Positions 17,161 to 26,386 of a stretch of DNA of 64,000 nt are shown here, piece by piece (positions within the stretch are counted from its first letter, which is position 1; the number at the start of each line of letters is the position of its first letter). The notes beneath the pieces were generated by a model. It searched no databases, was not told the DNA's origin, and worked only from the letters and a program-made list of their open reading frames with translations. This DNA is from Wansuia hejianensis. GTDB taxonomy: Bacteria > Bacillota > Clostridia > Lachnospirales > Lachnospiraceae. Made by a program: the position numbers and the translations under genes. The stretch spans positions 2,183,501-2,247,500 of the forward strand of contig NZ_CP060635.1 of the NCBI RefSeq assembly GCF_014337215.1. The letters run 5' to 3'.

Positions 17161-18096
17161 TCAGATGTCTCCTCTTTTCTTGGCAAGGTTCGCCTGGACT
17201 CTCTTATAGAGCTCCTGTGCCGCATTATAGCCCATCTTTTTCTGACGATGGTTGACAGCGGCAGTCTCGACGATAATTGCCAGATTCCGTCCGGGACGGA
17301 TGGGAAGGGAATGACAGACCACCTTATTGCCCAGGAACTCCGTATATTCCTCCTCCAGACCAAGACGGTCATATTCTTTATTCTTATTCCACTCCTCAAG
17401 CTTAATCACCAGATCGATGGAATGAGTATTCTCAACACTCTCCACGCCAAACAGGGTTTTCACGTCTATGATTCCTATCCCCCGCAGTTCGATGAAATGC
17501 CGGGTGATATCCGGCGCCGTCCCCACCAGGGTAATATCGCTCACCTTGCTGATCTCAACCACATCATCGCTGACCAGACGGTGACCTCTCTTGAGCAGCT
17601 CCAGAGCTGCTTCGCTCTTTCCGATGCCGCTTTCACCCATAATCAATACGCCTTCACCGAACACATCGACCAACACCCCGTGTATCGATATGGTAGGCGC
17701 CAGCTGCACATTCATCCAACGGATGATCTCCGCGGTAAACGCAGAGGTACTTTTATCCGTACAAAAAGTGGGAACGCTGTATTTTTTCGCCAGTTCCAGC
17801 AATTCCTCCCCTGGCTGGGTAAGGGTAGTAAATATCACACAGGGAATCTCCTTAGAGACAAACGCCTCATAAGCTGCCCGGCGTGTCTCCATATCCAGAT
17901 GCTGCAGATAAGTGTACTCTACATAACCGATGATCTGAATCCTTTCATTGGCAAAATGCTCAAAATAGCCGGTCAACTGCAAGGCCGGGCGGTTAATCTC
18001 CGGTATAGTGATCTTGCAGTCTGTCATATCAATTTCCGGGGTCATATTCCGAAGATTCATGACCTCCACCAGCTTTGTTAACGAGATAGATTTCAT
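17161..18096 (-). CDS. hprK: HPr kinase/phosphorylase
   Basis: Bifunctional sensor enzyme that phosphorylates HPr at Ser46 and reverses it, driving carbon catabolite control in Firmicutes. The Walker A loop GESGIGKS is at residues 154-161, after the conserved SIHG (about 137-140). The SDDVVEI segment carries the catalytic aspartate, and a C-terminal HPr-binding part follows. 311 residues is the normal length. It lies upstream of glcK and downstream of uvrC on the same strand. Confidence 0.96.
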   Translation of the reverse strand: MKSISLTKLVEVMNLRNMTPEIDMTDCKITIPEINRPALQLTGYFEHFANERIQIIGYVEYTYLQHLDMETRRAAYEAFVSKEIPCVIFTTLTQPGEELLELAKKYSVPTFCTDKSTSAFTAEIIRWMNVQLAPTISIHGVLVDVFGEGVLIMGESGIGKSEAALELLKRGHRLVSDDVVEISKVSDITLVGTAPDITRHFIELRGIGIIDVKTLFGVESVENTHSIDLVIKLEEWNKNKEYDRLGLEEEYTEFLGNKVVCHSLPIRPGRNLAIIVETAAVNHRQKKMGYNAAQELYKRVQANLAKKRGDI

Positions 18097-18162
18097 ACCC
18101 TTCTCCTTATCCTTTTACTCCTTTGAGTTATGAGCCCATTGTAGCATATTCCCACGGGCACT

Positions 18163-20007
18163 TCAACCTTCATGGTTCTCAGATTTGTGGAAATAATCAT
18201 AGACTGACCTGGCTGCTCTTTCGTTCATGGAAGGCAGTTTCCTCAGCTCCTCCAGGCCGGCATTTCTGATTTCATCCAGGCTCTGATAATGGCGCATCAG
18301 TTCTTTCCTCCGGCCGGGACCAATCCCCGGAATGTCGTCCAGGACGGAATGCACCTGCCCTTTACTCCGCAGCAGACGGTGATATTCTATGGCAAAACGA
18401 TGGGCCTCATCCTGAATCCTCGTGATCAGATGAAATCCCTCCCCGTTCCTGTCAATGGGTATCTCACAGTTGTTAAAATAGAGCCCTCTGGTCCGGTGAT
18501 TGTCATCCTTGACCATTCCGCAGACCGGAATCTGCAGCCCCATTTGGTTCAGCACCTCTAACGCCACATTCACCTGGCCCTGGCCGCCGTCCATCATGAT
18601 CAGATCCGGCAGCTTTTCGAATCCGCTGTCCGCGTCTATCCCCCTCTGAAAGCGTCTGCTCAGGACTTCCTCCATGCTCGCATAATCATTCGGGCCTTCC
18701 ACGGACTTAATCCGGAACTTCCGGTAATCCGCGCGCTTGGGCTTACCCTTTTCATAGACGACCATGGAGCCTACAGACTGAAACCCGCTGATGTTGGAAA
18801 TGTCATAGGCCTCTATCCGTTCCGGCGGCTCCATGGAAAGCCATCTTCCGATTTCCTTCACCGCACCGATGGTCCGCCCTTCTTCTCTCTTTAAGCGTTC
18901 CCTGTCCTGGTTCAAAATAATCTGCGCATTGTGCGCCGCCAGCTCCACCAGTTTTTCCTTAGAGCCTTTTTTCGGCACCTTAATGTGAACCTTCTGCCCC
19001 CGCTTCCGGCCCAGCCACTCCTCCAGCACCTCATGATCCTCAATCTCATCGGACAGCATCAGTTCCCTGGGAATAAATGGAGTTCCCGCATAGAATTGTT
19101 TCAGAAAGCTCAGGAGCACGCCGCTCCGTTCTTCACCGGCGGCGACACGAAGATAAAAATGATCTCTTCCGATCAGCTTCCCGTCCCGTATGAAGAATAT
19201 CTGCGCCACTGCATCTTCCCGGTCCAGAGCCAGGGCCACCACATCCCGGTCCTCGCCGGAACTGCCGGTGATCTTCTGATGCTCCCCAATCCTTCTGACA
19301 CTTTCAATCAAATCCCGGTACTCACAAGCCTCCTCAAAACGCAGCTCCTCTGAGGCCTGCTCCATTTTAACCGTCAGCTCCTGTATCACTCCCTGGAAAT
19401 TCCCGTTGAGAAAATTCAGCGCGTCATCCACCTGTTGTCTGTACTCTTCAGGGGTGATCCATCCCTGGCAGGGCGCTTTACACTGATGGATGTGATAATA
19501 CAGGCAGGGCCGTTCTTTCCCCTGATCCGCGGGGAGCTTCTTACTGCAGGCCCGCAGGCAGTACAGCTTTCTCACCAGATCAATGGTTTCCTTAACCGCT
19601 CCCGCGCTGGTATACGGCCCGAAATATTTTGATTTGTCCTTTTTCATCCGCCGGGCGAACAGCACCCGGGGGAACTCCTCCTGTACCGTCACCTGTATAA
19701 AAGGATAGGATTTGTCGTCCTTAAGCATGGTGTTGTATTTCGGGCGGTATTCCTTGATGAGATTACACTCCAGAACCAGCGCTTCCAGCTCAGAATCCGT
19801 CACGATATATTCAAAGCGCGCGATCTGAGGCACCATCTGTTCAATCTTGAGCCCCTTGTTCCTGCTGCTCTGAAAATACTGGCGCACTCTGTTTTTCAGG
19901 CTGACCGCCTTTCCGACATATATGATTTCATCCTTCGCATTATGCATCAGATAGACCCCGGGCCTGGCGGGAAGTTTCTTCAGTTCTTCATCTATATTGA
20001 AAGCCAT
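18163..20007 (-). CDS. uvrC: Excinuclease ABC subunit C
   Basis: Nucleotide excision repair nuclease that makes both incisions around a lesion with UvrAB. It has an N-terminal GIY-YIG domain (GVYLMHNA...IIYVGKA), a Cys-rich segment (CLRACS, CLYYHIHQCKAPC), a UVR motif near the middle, an RNase H-like endonuclease domain (AYDISNISG, MMDGGQGQV) and C-terminal helix-hairpin-helix motifs (IPGIGPGRRKEL). The frame extends to 20106, but ATG 20007 has the strong AAGGAGGAGG upstream and gives the standard start MAFNIDEEL, about 614 residues. Confidence 0.96.
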   Translation of the reverse strand: MAFNIDEELKKLPARPGVYLMHNAKDEIIYVGKAVSLKNRVRQYFQSSRNKGLKIEQMVPQIARFEYIVTDSELEALVLECNLIKEYRPKYNTMLKDDKSYPFIQVTVQEEFPRVLFARRMKKDKSKYFGPYTSAGAVKETIDLVRKLYCLRACSKKLPADQGKERPCLYYHIHQCKAPCQGWITPEEYRQQVDDALNFLNGNFQGVIQELTVKMEQASEELRFEEACEYRDLIESVRRIGEHQKITGSSGEDRDVVALALDREDAVAQIFFIRDGKLIGRDHFYLRVAAGEERSGVLLSFLKQFYAGTPFIPRELMLSDEIEDHEVLEEWLGRKRGQKVHIKVPKKGSKEKLVELAAHNAQIILNQDRERLKREEGRTIGAVKEIGRWLSMEPPERIEAYDISNISGFQSVGSMVVYEKGKPKRADYRKFRIKSVEGPNDYASMEEVLSRRFQRGIDADSGFEKLPDLIMMDGGQGQVNVALEVLNQMGLQIPVCGMVKDDNHRTRGLYFNNCEIPIDRNGEGFHLITRIQDEAHRFAIEYHRLLRSKGQVHSVLDDIPGIGPGRRKELMRHYQSLDEIRNAGLEELRKLPSMNERAARSVYDYFHKSENHEG

Positions 20008-20113
20008 ATTCCTCCTCCTTCCGATCGGTCCGGTCCCGGCAGAATCCTGCTGAAACCACGAGAAAATGAGAGCCGCCGCAATCATTCTGCAGCAGCTCCT
20101 CAACATCTCTGTT

Positions 20114-22033
20114 CTACTCAGCCATCAATTCCGTCTCCCTGTCCGGGATATTTCCGGCACCTTCATCCGGCTTTCTGTCAGCCTGAACTTCATGAAAAAT
20201 CTCCATGAATTCTTTTCCGGTTATGGTTTCCCGCTGGATCAGGAAGTCGGCTATTTTGTCCAGGGCATCCCGGTTATCCGCCAGCAGCTTTTTGGCCTGT
20301 CCATAGGCTGCCTTAAGCACCTCCATGACCTCATGGTCAATCTCTGTGGCCGTGGCGTCGCCGCAGTTCAGATAGGTGCGCCCTTCCAGATACTGATTCT
20401 CCTGTTCTGCCAGTCCCATCAGCCCAAATTTCTCAGACATGCCGTACTGGGTAATCATGGCCCTCACCACCTTAGTCGCCCGCTCAATGTCATTGGCAGC
20501 TCCCGTCGTCACATTATCAAATACCAGCTCCTCAGCAGCGCGGCCTGCCAGCAGGCCCACGACCATGGCTTCCAGCTCTTTTTTCGTATTCAGATATTTC
20601 TCTTCCTCCGGCACCTGCATCACATATCCCAGCGCCCCCATGGTCCTGGGCACAATTGTGATCTTCTGGACAGGCTCGGAATCTTTCTGCAGGGCGCTGA
20701 CCAGCGCGTGTCCCACCTCATGGTAGGATACGATCCTGCGCTCTTCCTGACTCAGAATGCGGTCCTTCTTCTCCTTGCCGACCAGAACGATCTCCACCGC
20801 TTCAAACAGATCCTTCTGGGATACCGCATTGCGGCCGTTCTTGACAGCCAGAATAGCTGCCTCATTGATCATATTCGCCAGGTCGGACCCCACGGCTCCG
20901 GAGGTTGCCAGCGCGATGGCGTCGAAATCCACCGTTTCATCCAGAAGAACCTTCTTGGCATGTACCTTCAGGATATTCACCCGCCCCTTCAGGTCCGGGC
21001 GATCCACTATAATCCTCCTGTCAAACCGGCCGGGCCTCAGCAGCGCCGGGTCCAGAACCTCCGGCCTGTTGGTGGCAGCCAGGATCAATAGCCCCTTTGA
21101 ACTGTCAAACCCATCCATCTCCGCCAGAAGCTGGTTCAGGGTCTGTTCTCTCTCGTCATTTCCTCCATAGCGGGTGTCTCTTGTCTTGCCGATAGCATCT
21201 ATCTCATCAATGAATATGATACAGGGCGCGTTCTTCTTGGCTTCCTCAAAGAGATCCCTGACACGGGAAGCGCCCACACCCACGAACATCTCCACGAATT
21301 CCGATCCGGACAGGGAGAAGAACGGCACATGGGCTTCTCCAGCCACTGCTTTGGCCAGCAGCGTCTTTCCTGTTCCAGGCGGCCCCACCAGCAGCGCGCC
21401 TTTGGGCAGCTTGGCGCCGATGGCCACATATCTCTCCGGATTGTGGAGAAACTCTACCACCTCCTGAAGCGATTCTTTGGCCTCATCCTGGCCTGCCACA
21501 TCCTTAAAGGTTATTCCTGTCTCCTGCTGGATGTACGCCTTTGCCTTACTTTTGCCCACACCCATCATTCCGCCGCTCTTATTCATATAGCGCATGATCA
21601 GGTTCATGCCCACAACCAGCAGAAGGATGGGAAGAGCAATGCTGAATATGGTAGACAGGACCGCCGAAGTCATATCCGGAGTCTTCTTGGAGTACTCCAC
21701 ATCATGTTTATCCAGCAGTTTGCCCAGTTCATTTTCATCGCCGACCAGAGTTACAGAATACGTGAGAGTCATCCCCTCCACCTTCTGTTCCTTCGGCGTT
21801 ATGACCAGCGTGTCCGAATCAATTACAACCTTACGGACCTGATCCTCTTCTACCATCTCCACAAATTTATCATAGGTAATCTCTTTTGATGCCGGCTGAC
21901 CGGAAAAATTGCTGTACAAACCGAAAAACAGCAGGCTGATCAGAAGACAGATCATAACCATCAGAAGCGTCTGTTTATTCTTCGGGCCGTTCTGATCCTG
22001 ATTGTCCTTCTGGTTCTTTGGTTCTTGATCCAT
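20114..22033 (-). CDS. ftsH: ATP-dependent zinc metalloprotease FtsH
   Basis: Membrane-anchored AAA+ protease for quality control of membrane and regulatory proteins. There are two N-terminal membrane segments (about residues 24-43 and 124-145) around an extracytoplasmic domain. The AAA domain has Walker A GPPGTGKT and Walker B IIFIDEIDA, with the SRH region at AATNRPEVLDPALLRPGRFD. The zinc site is HEVGH (HExxH). 639 residues. A sigma-A-type promoter lies about 120 nt upstream. Confidence 0.97.
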   Translation of the reverse strand: MDQEPKNQKDNQDQNGPKNKQTLLMVMICLLISLLFFGLYSNFSGQPASKEITYDKFVEMVEEDQVRKVVIDSDTLVITPKEQKVEGMTLTYSVTLVGDENELGKLLDKHDVEYSKKTPDMTSAVLSTIFSIALPILLLVVGMNLIMRYMNKSGGMMGVGKSKAKAYIQQETGITFKDVAGQDEAKESLQEVVEFLHNPERYVAIGAKLPKGALLVGPPGTGKTLLAKAVAGEAHVPFFSLSGSEFVEMFVGVGASRVRDLFEEAKKNAPCIIFIDEIDAIGKTRDTRYGGNDEREQTLNQLLAEMDGFDSSKGLLILAATNRPEVLDPALLRPGRFDRRIIVDRPDLKGRVNILKVHAKKVLLDETVDFDAIALATSGAVGSDLANMINEAAILAVKNGRNAVSQKDLFEAVEIVLVGKEKKDRILSQEERRIVSYHEVGHALVSALQKDSEPVQKITIVPRTMGALGYVMQVPEEEKYLNTKKELEAMVVGLLAGRAAEELVFDNVTTGAANDIERATKVVRAMITQYGMSEKFGLMGLAEQENQYLEGRTYLNCGDATATEIDHEVMEVLKAAYGQAKKLLADNRDALDKIADFLIQRETITGKEFMEIFHEVQADRKPDEGAGNIPDRETELMAE

Positions 22034-22153
22034 TCTTTTCCTCCAGTAATGCGCTCATGCAAATGCTTTCCGCCCGCGCACAATCTATTCATAATAACCC
22101 TGACGGGCGGGGGAACCACTCACTCTGTCCCTTTCACTAACTGCACAAAATAT

Positions 22154-22182
22154 ATTATAAGTGAAAACCTGTGTTTTATCAA
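22154..22182 (-). promoter_or_regulatory. Promoter of ftsH
   Basis: Minus strand TTGATA (22182-22177), 17-bp spacer, TATAAT (22159-22154). It lies between hydG and ftsH and points at ftsH. Confidence 0.65.
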
Positions 22183-22219
22183 CCTTCGTTTTCAGGCAGG
22201 CCAAACGGCTCAGCGGCCA

Positions 22220-23638
22220 TTAAAAGCGGAAATCTCTCTGTCCGTTCCGAATATTCTCCAGATTCCGTACCAGGATCTCCCGTGTCTTTTCCCTTGGAAC
22301 ATTGGGAATCTCTTTTCTGATCAGCGCTTCTCCAACGGCCTTCGTCTCTGGCGACGCATAGTCTTCCAGATACTCCTGGAGAGTCATCAGCGCATTGGGA
22401 TGGCAGCAGTTCAGAATCTGCTGCTGTTTGCACAGGCTCATAAAACGGTCTCCCGTCCTGCCTTCACGGTAACAGGCCGTACAGAAGGAGGGGATATAGT
22501 CCATGTCCATCAGCCACCTAACCACCTCGTCCAAAGTCCGGTTATCGCTGACGTCAAACTGTTCAGAACGGGCATCCTCCGGCTCCGGCTCACAATATCC
22601 GCCCACGCTGGTCCTGGAAGCTCCGCTGATCTGGGAAATGCCGTATCGGATCACCTTTTCCCGGCATTCCTTCGACTCTCTGGTGGAAATGATCATGCCC
22701 GTATAGGGCACAGCCACGCGGATACAGGCAATGATCTTCGCGAAAATATCATCACTGATCCCGTTGTCGAATACACCCGGATCAATATCATCCGCGTGTT
22801 TGATCCGCGGCACGCTGATCGTATGCGGCCCCACTCCGAAAGCCGCCTCCAGATGCTCCGCATGCATCAGCAGGCCCGCAAATTCATACCGGTACAGCTC
22901 CAGGCCGAACAGGACGCCCAATCCCACATCATCAATACCACCCTCCATGGCGCGGTCCATAGCCTCCGTATGATAATTATAGTCATGCTTCGGTCCGGTA
23001 GGATGCAGCTTTTCATAGCTTTCTTTATGATATGTCTCCTGGAACAGGATATACGTGCCGATCCCGGCTTCCTTCAGCTTCCTGTAATTCTCCACTGTGG
23101 TCGCGGCTATATTCACATTCACCCGCCGGATGGAACCATTTTTATGCTTAATGCTGTATATGGTCCGGATACTCTCCAGAATATATTCTATGGGATTGTT
23201 CTTCGGGTCCTCGCCCGCTTCGATGGCAAGCCGTTTATGCCCCATATCCTGAAGGGCAGTCACCTCCCTCCGGATCTCCTCCTGAGTCAGCTTCTTTCTG
23301 GCAATATGGCTGTTCTTCTGATGATAAGGGCAGTAGACACATCCGTTGATGCAATAATTGGACAGATATAACGGCGCAAACATGACTATCCGGTTGCCGT
23401 AAAAATCCTTCTTGATCTGTTCAGCCAAAGCATAGATTTCTTCATTCAGGCCGGGAAGCTCGCAGGCCAGAAGCACAGACGCTTCCCGGTGAGTCAGCCC
23501 TTTGCGCAGACTGGCCTTTTCCAGGATCTCCCGGATCAGCGCTTCATTCCCCTTGTTCCTTTCGGCAAAAGCCAGGGTATCCATGATCTCTTCATGATTT
23601 ATAAAATTATCCGCGCATTTTGATTTTGGATCATACAT
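22220..23638 (-). CDS. hydG: [FeFe] hydrogenase H-cluster radical SAM maturase HydG
   Basis: Cleaves tyrosine to provide CO and cyanide ligands for the [FeFe]-hydrogenase active site. The radical SAM motif is CINGCVYC (Cx3Cx2C) and the C-terminal auxiliary cluster region is CTACYREGRTGDRFMSLC. About 472 residues. The frame is open to 23701, but ATG 23638 has AAGGAGGAG upstream and begins the usual MYDPKSKCADNFI N-terminus. No hydE, hydF or hydrogenase structural gene is in the window, so these must lie elsewhere. The gene implies hydrogen metabolism by fermentation. Confidence 0.96.
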   Translation of the reverse strand: MYDPKSKCADNFINHEEIMDTLAFAERNKGNEALIREILEKASLRKGLTHREASVLLACELPGLNEEIYALAEQIKKDFYGNRIVMFAPLYLSNYCINGCVYCPYHQKNSHIARKKLTQEEIRREVTALQDMGHKRLAIEAGEDPKNNPIEYILESIRTIYSIKHKNGSIRRVNVNIAATTVENYRKLKEAGIGTYILFQETYHKESYEKLHPTGPKHDYNYHTEAMDRAMEGGIDDVGLGVLFGLELYRYEFAGLLMHAEHLEAAFGVGPHTISVPRIKHADDIDPGVFDNGISDDIFAKIIACIRVAVPYTGMIISTRESKECREKVIRYGISQISGASRTSVGGYCEPEPEDARSEQFDVSDNRTLDEVVRWLMDMDYIPSFCTACYREGRTGDRFMSLCKQQQILNCCHPNALMTLQEYLEDYASPETKAVGEALIRKEIPNVPREKTREILVRNLENIRNGQRDFRF

Positions 23639-23730
23639 TTTGACTCCTCCTTCTGTCTTCAGCACCTCATGAAACTGTGCAAACTTTTTCATAATCCACA
23701 CTTCCGGTTATTCTTCGGTGTGAAACATGA

Positions 23731-23763
23731 GACAGGCAGCCCATAGATATGCGGCTGCCTGTC
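23731..23763 (-). terminator. Hairpin behind the DUF6553-like gene
   Basis: Perfect 11-bp stem GACAGGCAGCC / GGCTGCCTGTC with an 11-nt loop, directly after the 23780-24388 gene. The T run after the stem is weak, so termination may be partial. Confidence 0.5.
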
Positions 23764-23779
23764 CTAACATCCTGTGAGA

Positions 23780-24388
23780 TCAGCGGGCTGTTCCTTCAAT
23801 CAGCGCTTCCAGCACACCTCTTTCCTTCGGAAATACCGCATAGAAGGTGTCCGTAGCCGCTTTTGTAAAAATACGGAAAACATCAACCGTATTTGTAATC
23901 TGAGGAATTTCATATGCCAGCGTATACACGTCTTTCGCTATTTTATTAACCAGAGAAGAATCTTTCATACGCCCGATCCCCAGCAGGATTGATGAGTATG
24001 ATTTATCGTCCTTGCAAAGCTTCAGATAGAGCCGGGTCATATTGCACAGTTCCTGGTACAGAACCTTCTCGCCGGCTTCCCCGTATTCCCTGGCAATATC
24101 CACGCCCCAGTCCTTCAGGATCTGATCCTTTTCTTTGTTGTAATTCTTCTTGCTGAAAAAACCTTTGGAAGAATGTTTCAGATAATACATAGACATCCAG
24201 CCCCGGATGTAGTGATCCACTTCCGCCGTCTCTTTTGCCTGCCTGCTGTATCTGACCTCCCAGAGCTTGGTGCGCAGTTCATTCTCCGGGGTCATTCCCT
24301 CTTCTTCAATTCCCTCATCCAGAATCTCTTTTCTCTGTTCTTTATCAACTTCCAGGTAGTATTGCTCCACCCAAGTTGTCTCTCTCAT
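23780..24388 (-). CDS. Conserved hypothetical protein (DUF6553-like)
   Basis: About 202 residues, predicted cytoplasmic and mostly helical, with no membrane segment or signal peptide. It resembles proteins of unknown function that I associate with DUF6553 in Lachnospiraceae, but that label is from memory and unchecked. Charged helices with several Trp/Tyr residues dominate the N-terminal half. ATG 24388 has AGGAGG upstream; the longer frame to 24427 lacks a good site. It is a single-gene unit with its own hairpin downstream. No function is suggested. Confidence 0.75.
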   Translation of the reverse strand: MRETTWVEQYYLEVDKEQRKEILDEGIEEEGMTPENELRTKLWEVRYSRQAKETAEVDHYIRGWMSMYYLKHSSKGFFSKKNYNKEKDQILKDWGVDIAREYGEAGEKVLYQELCNMTRLYLKLCKDDKSYSSILLGIGRMKDSSLVNKIAKDVYTLAYEIPQITNTVDVFRIFTKAATDTFYAVFPKERGVLEALIEGTAR

Positions 24389-24523
24389 CACTGTAACCTC
24401 CTGTTTTCCGCCAAACCAAATGTACACATTCTACAATAGTGTATATATTTTATCATATTATGCCGGATAAAACAACTTTGTTTTGAAGGACTTACAGCGG
24501 CCGGCTGCAGATTTTGTAACAGG

Positions 24524-26386
24524 TCATACGCCGGGGGATCGTTCCGCGATCAGCTTTTCATAGTCCTCCTGCGGCATCGGGCGGTAAAATACATAGCCCT
24601 GGACATAATCACAGCCGGCCTTACGCAGGTATTCCACCTGGCCGGGAGATTCTACCCCTTCCGCCACAATCCGGATATGAAATTTATGCACCAGCTCAAT
24701 AATTCCCTGTACCACGGCCATATCCCGCTCCGGGTTATCATCAGATGTAAAGAAGAAGCGGTCAATCTTCAATATATCCACCGGGAGAGATTTCAACAGG
24801 CTCAGCGAAGAATATCCTTTTCCAAAGTCATCAATTGAACAGGCAAACCCGGCCTCTCTCAGGCGCTTCACAATCCGCAGAAGCAGCGCGGAATTATCAA
24901 TCGCAATTGATTCTGTAAATTCAATCTCCAGGAGCTCCGGCGGTATCTGATATTTATCTCTGATTTCCACATATCGTTCCACAAAATTTTGGTCATAAAA
25001 CTGCAGCCTGGAGACGTTGACCGATACAGGCAGAACCCTGCCGCCCTCCTCCATTCTCTTCCTCTGAAAACGGCATACTTCCTCGAACACGTAACGGTCC
25101 AGGCGGTCAATCATATACTTGCTTTCAAATACAGGAATAAACTGGTCAGGTACGATTATTTTCCCGTCCTTCGTCTTCCAGCGTACCAGAGCTTCCGCGC
25201 AGGCGACCCTTCCCGTCTTAAGTTCCACCTTCGGCTGATAGTACACTGTGAATTCCCGCCGGTCCAGAGCCTCCAGCATCCGGCTCTCCACGTCCTTTTC
25301 CTCTCTCAGCCGGTTACGGATGTTCTCGTTGTAATAGACGTAATTGGCGTTTGTCCCGTTTTTCACTGTTTTCCGGGCAAAATTCGCCCGGTCTAAAAAA
25401 CCGTCAATCTTCAAATCTTCAATCACATCCTCCACACAGCAGATTCCACAACTGGTGGGAACTGTCTGCCGGTCAAAGGAATTATGCATGTAGAACGTGA
25501 TCCTCTCATCGGCTGCACGCTGGCGGTCCGCCACCTCTCCTTTTTCCTGGTAATGCAGCAGCAGGACAAAATTGTCCGCCGAAACCCTTCCGCACAATTC
25601 TCCCTCACGCAATCCGCCGGACAGTATTTCTCCGTATTTTTTCAGGATGCTGTCCCCATAATCATATCCAAACACATCATTAATATATTTAAAATCAGAA
25701 AAATCCGTATAAACGACTGCCATCCGTTCCTTTGCTCCGGCATCCAGCAGCTTCTGCGCTTCTTCCTTGAACGCGTCAATGCGGTACACGCCAGTCAGGA
25801 CATCCCTCTGTGTCAGATCGCTGAGCCTGGAATTCATATCCTCCAACCGCAGGATTTTTTTAGAAAATGCCCAGAGAATAAACAGCCAGGTTAACAGAAT
25901 AATCCCCAGCATTACCGCACAGATCACCAGAAGGATACGGGTCCGCTGTGACGTATATTCATCCGCTGCAAAGACCGTGTTATTGGCCTGCTCAAAATAT
26001 TCTTCACTGAGGGCCAGCAGCTCTTCTCCATCACTTCCGCCACTCCGGTAATTCTTAATCTGGTCTTTAATAGAATCCCACATCTGATACAACTCATTCA
26101 GATTCTTCCGGTAATTCTCATCCTTCGGAAGCGGAAGCCCATATTTTCCCTTTCCGGTTGTGAGTTCTTCCAGTATTCCATCCAGATATCCGATCAGCGG
26201 ATCGCTGAGCCTGTCTTCCAGCTCCAGTTTCACAAGACGCTGGGACGCGCCGCGGACAATCCCCACATAATTGATTAAACGGCCGTAATGTTGAAACTGG
26301 ATCACAATGTTAAGCGTAAATCCACCAAACAGCATGAGCAATGTGAATAAAATCACCAGCCCTTTTTTTAAAAAATGTCTCATCAT
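24524..26386 (-). CDS. Membrane EAL-domain c-di-GMP phosphodiesterase with degenerate GGDEF
   Basis: Likely hydrolyses c-di-GMP. Two membrane helices (about residues 8-30 and 148-172) flank an extracytoplasmic helical sensor. The GGDEF-like domain (about 185-345) has SADNF in place of GGDEF, so it should not make c-di-GMP and may bind GTP as a regulator. The EAL domain (about 360-610) keeps AEALVRW, SVNVS, EFTES, DDFGKGYSS, LKIDR and AEGVES, the set needed for metal binding and catalysis. It overlaps the upstream cyclase gene by 4 nt (ATGA), so the two are translationally coupled. Confidence 0.92.
   Translation of the reverse strand: MMRHFLKKGLVILFTLLMLFGGFTLNIVIQFQHYGRLINYVGIVRGASQRLVKLELEDRLSDPLIGYLDGILEELTTGKGKYGLPLPKDENYRKNLNELYQMWDSIKDQIKNYRSGGSDGEELLALSEEYFEQANNTVFAADEYTSQRTRILLVICAVMLGIILLTWLFILWAFSKKILRLEDMNSRLSDLTQRDVLTGVYRIDAFKEEAQKLLDAGAKERMAVVYTDFSDFKYINDVFGYDYGDSILKKYGEILSGGLREGELCGRVSADNFVLLLHYQEKGEVADRQRAADERITFYMHNSFDRQTVPTSCGICCVEDVIEDLKIDGFLDRANFARKTVKNGTNANYVYYNENIRNRLREEKDVESRMLEALDRREFTVYYQPKVELKTGRVACAEALVRWKTKDGKIIVPDQFIPVFESKYMIDRLDRYVFEEVCRFQRKRMEEGGRVLPVSVNVSRLQFYDQNFVERYVEIRDKYQIPPELLEIEFTESIAIDNSALLLRIVKRLREAGFACSIDDFGKGYSSLSLLKSLPVDILKIDRFFFTSDDNPERDMAVVQGIIELVHKFHIRIVAEGVESPGQVEYLRKAGCDYVQGYVFYRPMPQEDYEKLIAERSPGV

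Noticed and set aside
22025..23371. Long plus-strand ORF (448 aa) opposite hydG
   Set aside because: It is a shadow of hydG on the other strand: no recognisable domain, no ribosome site, and the minus strand encodes a clear radical SAM enzyme.
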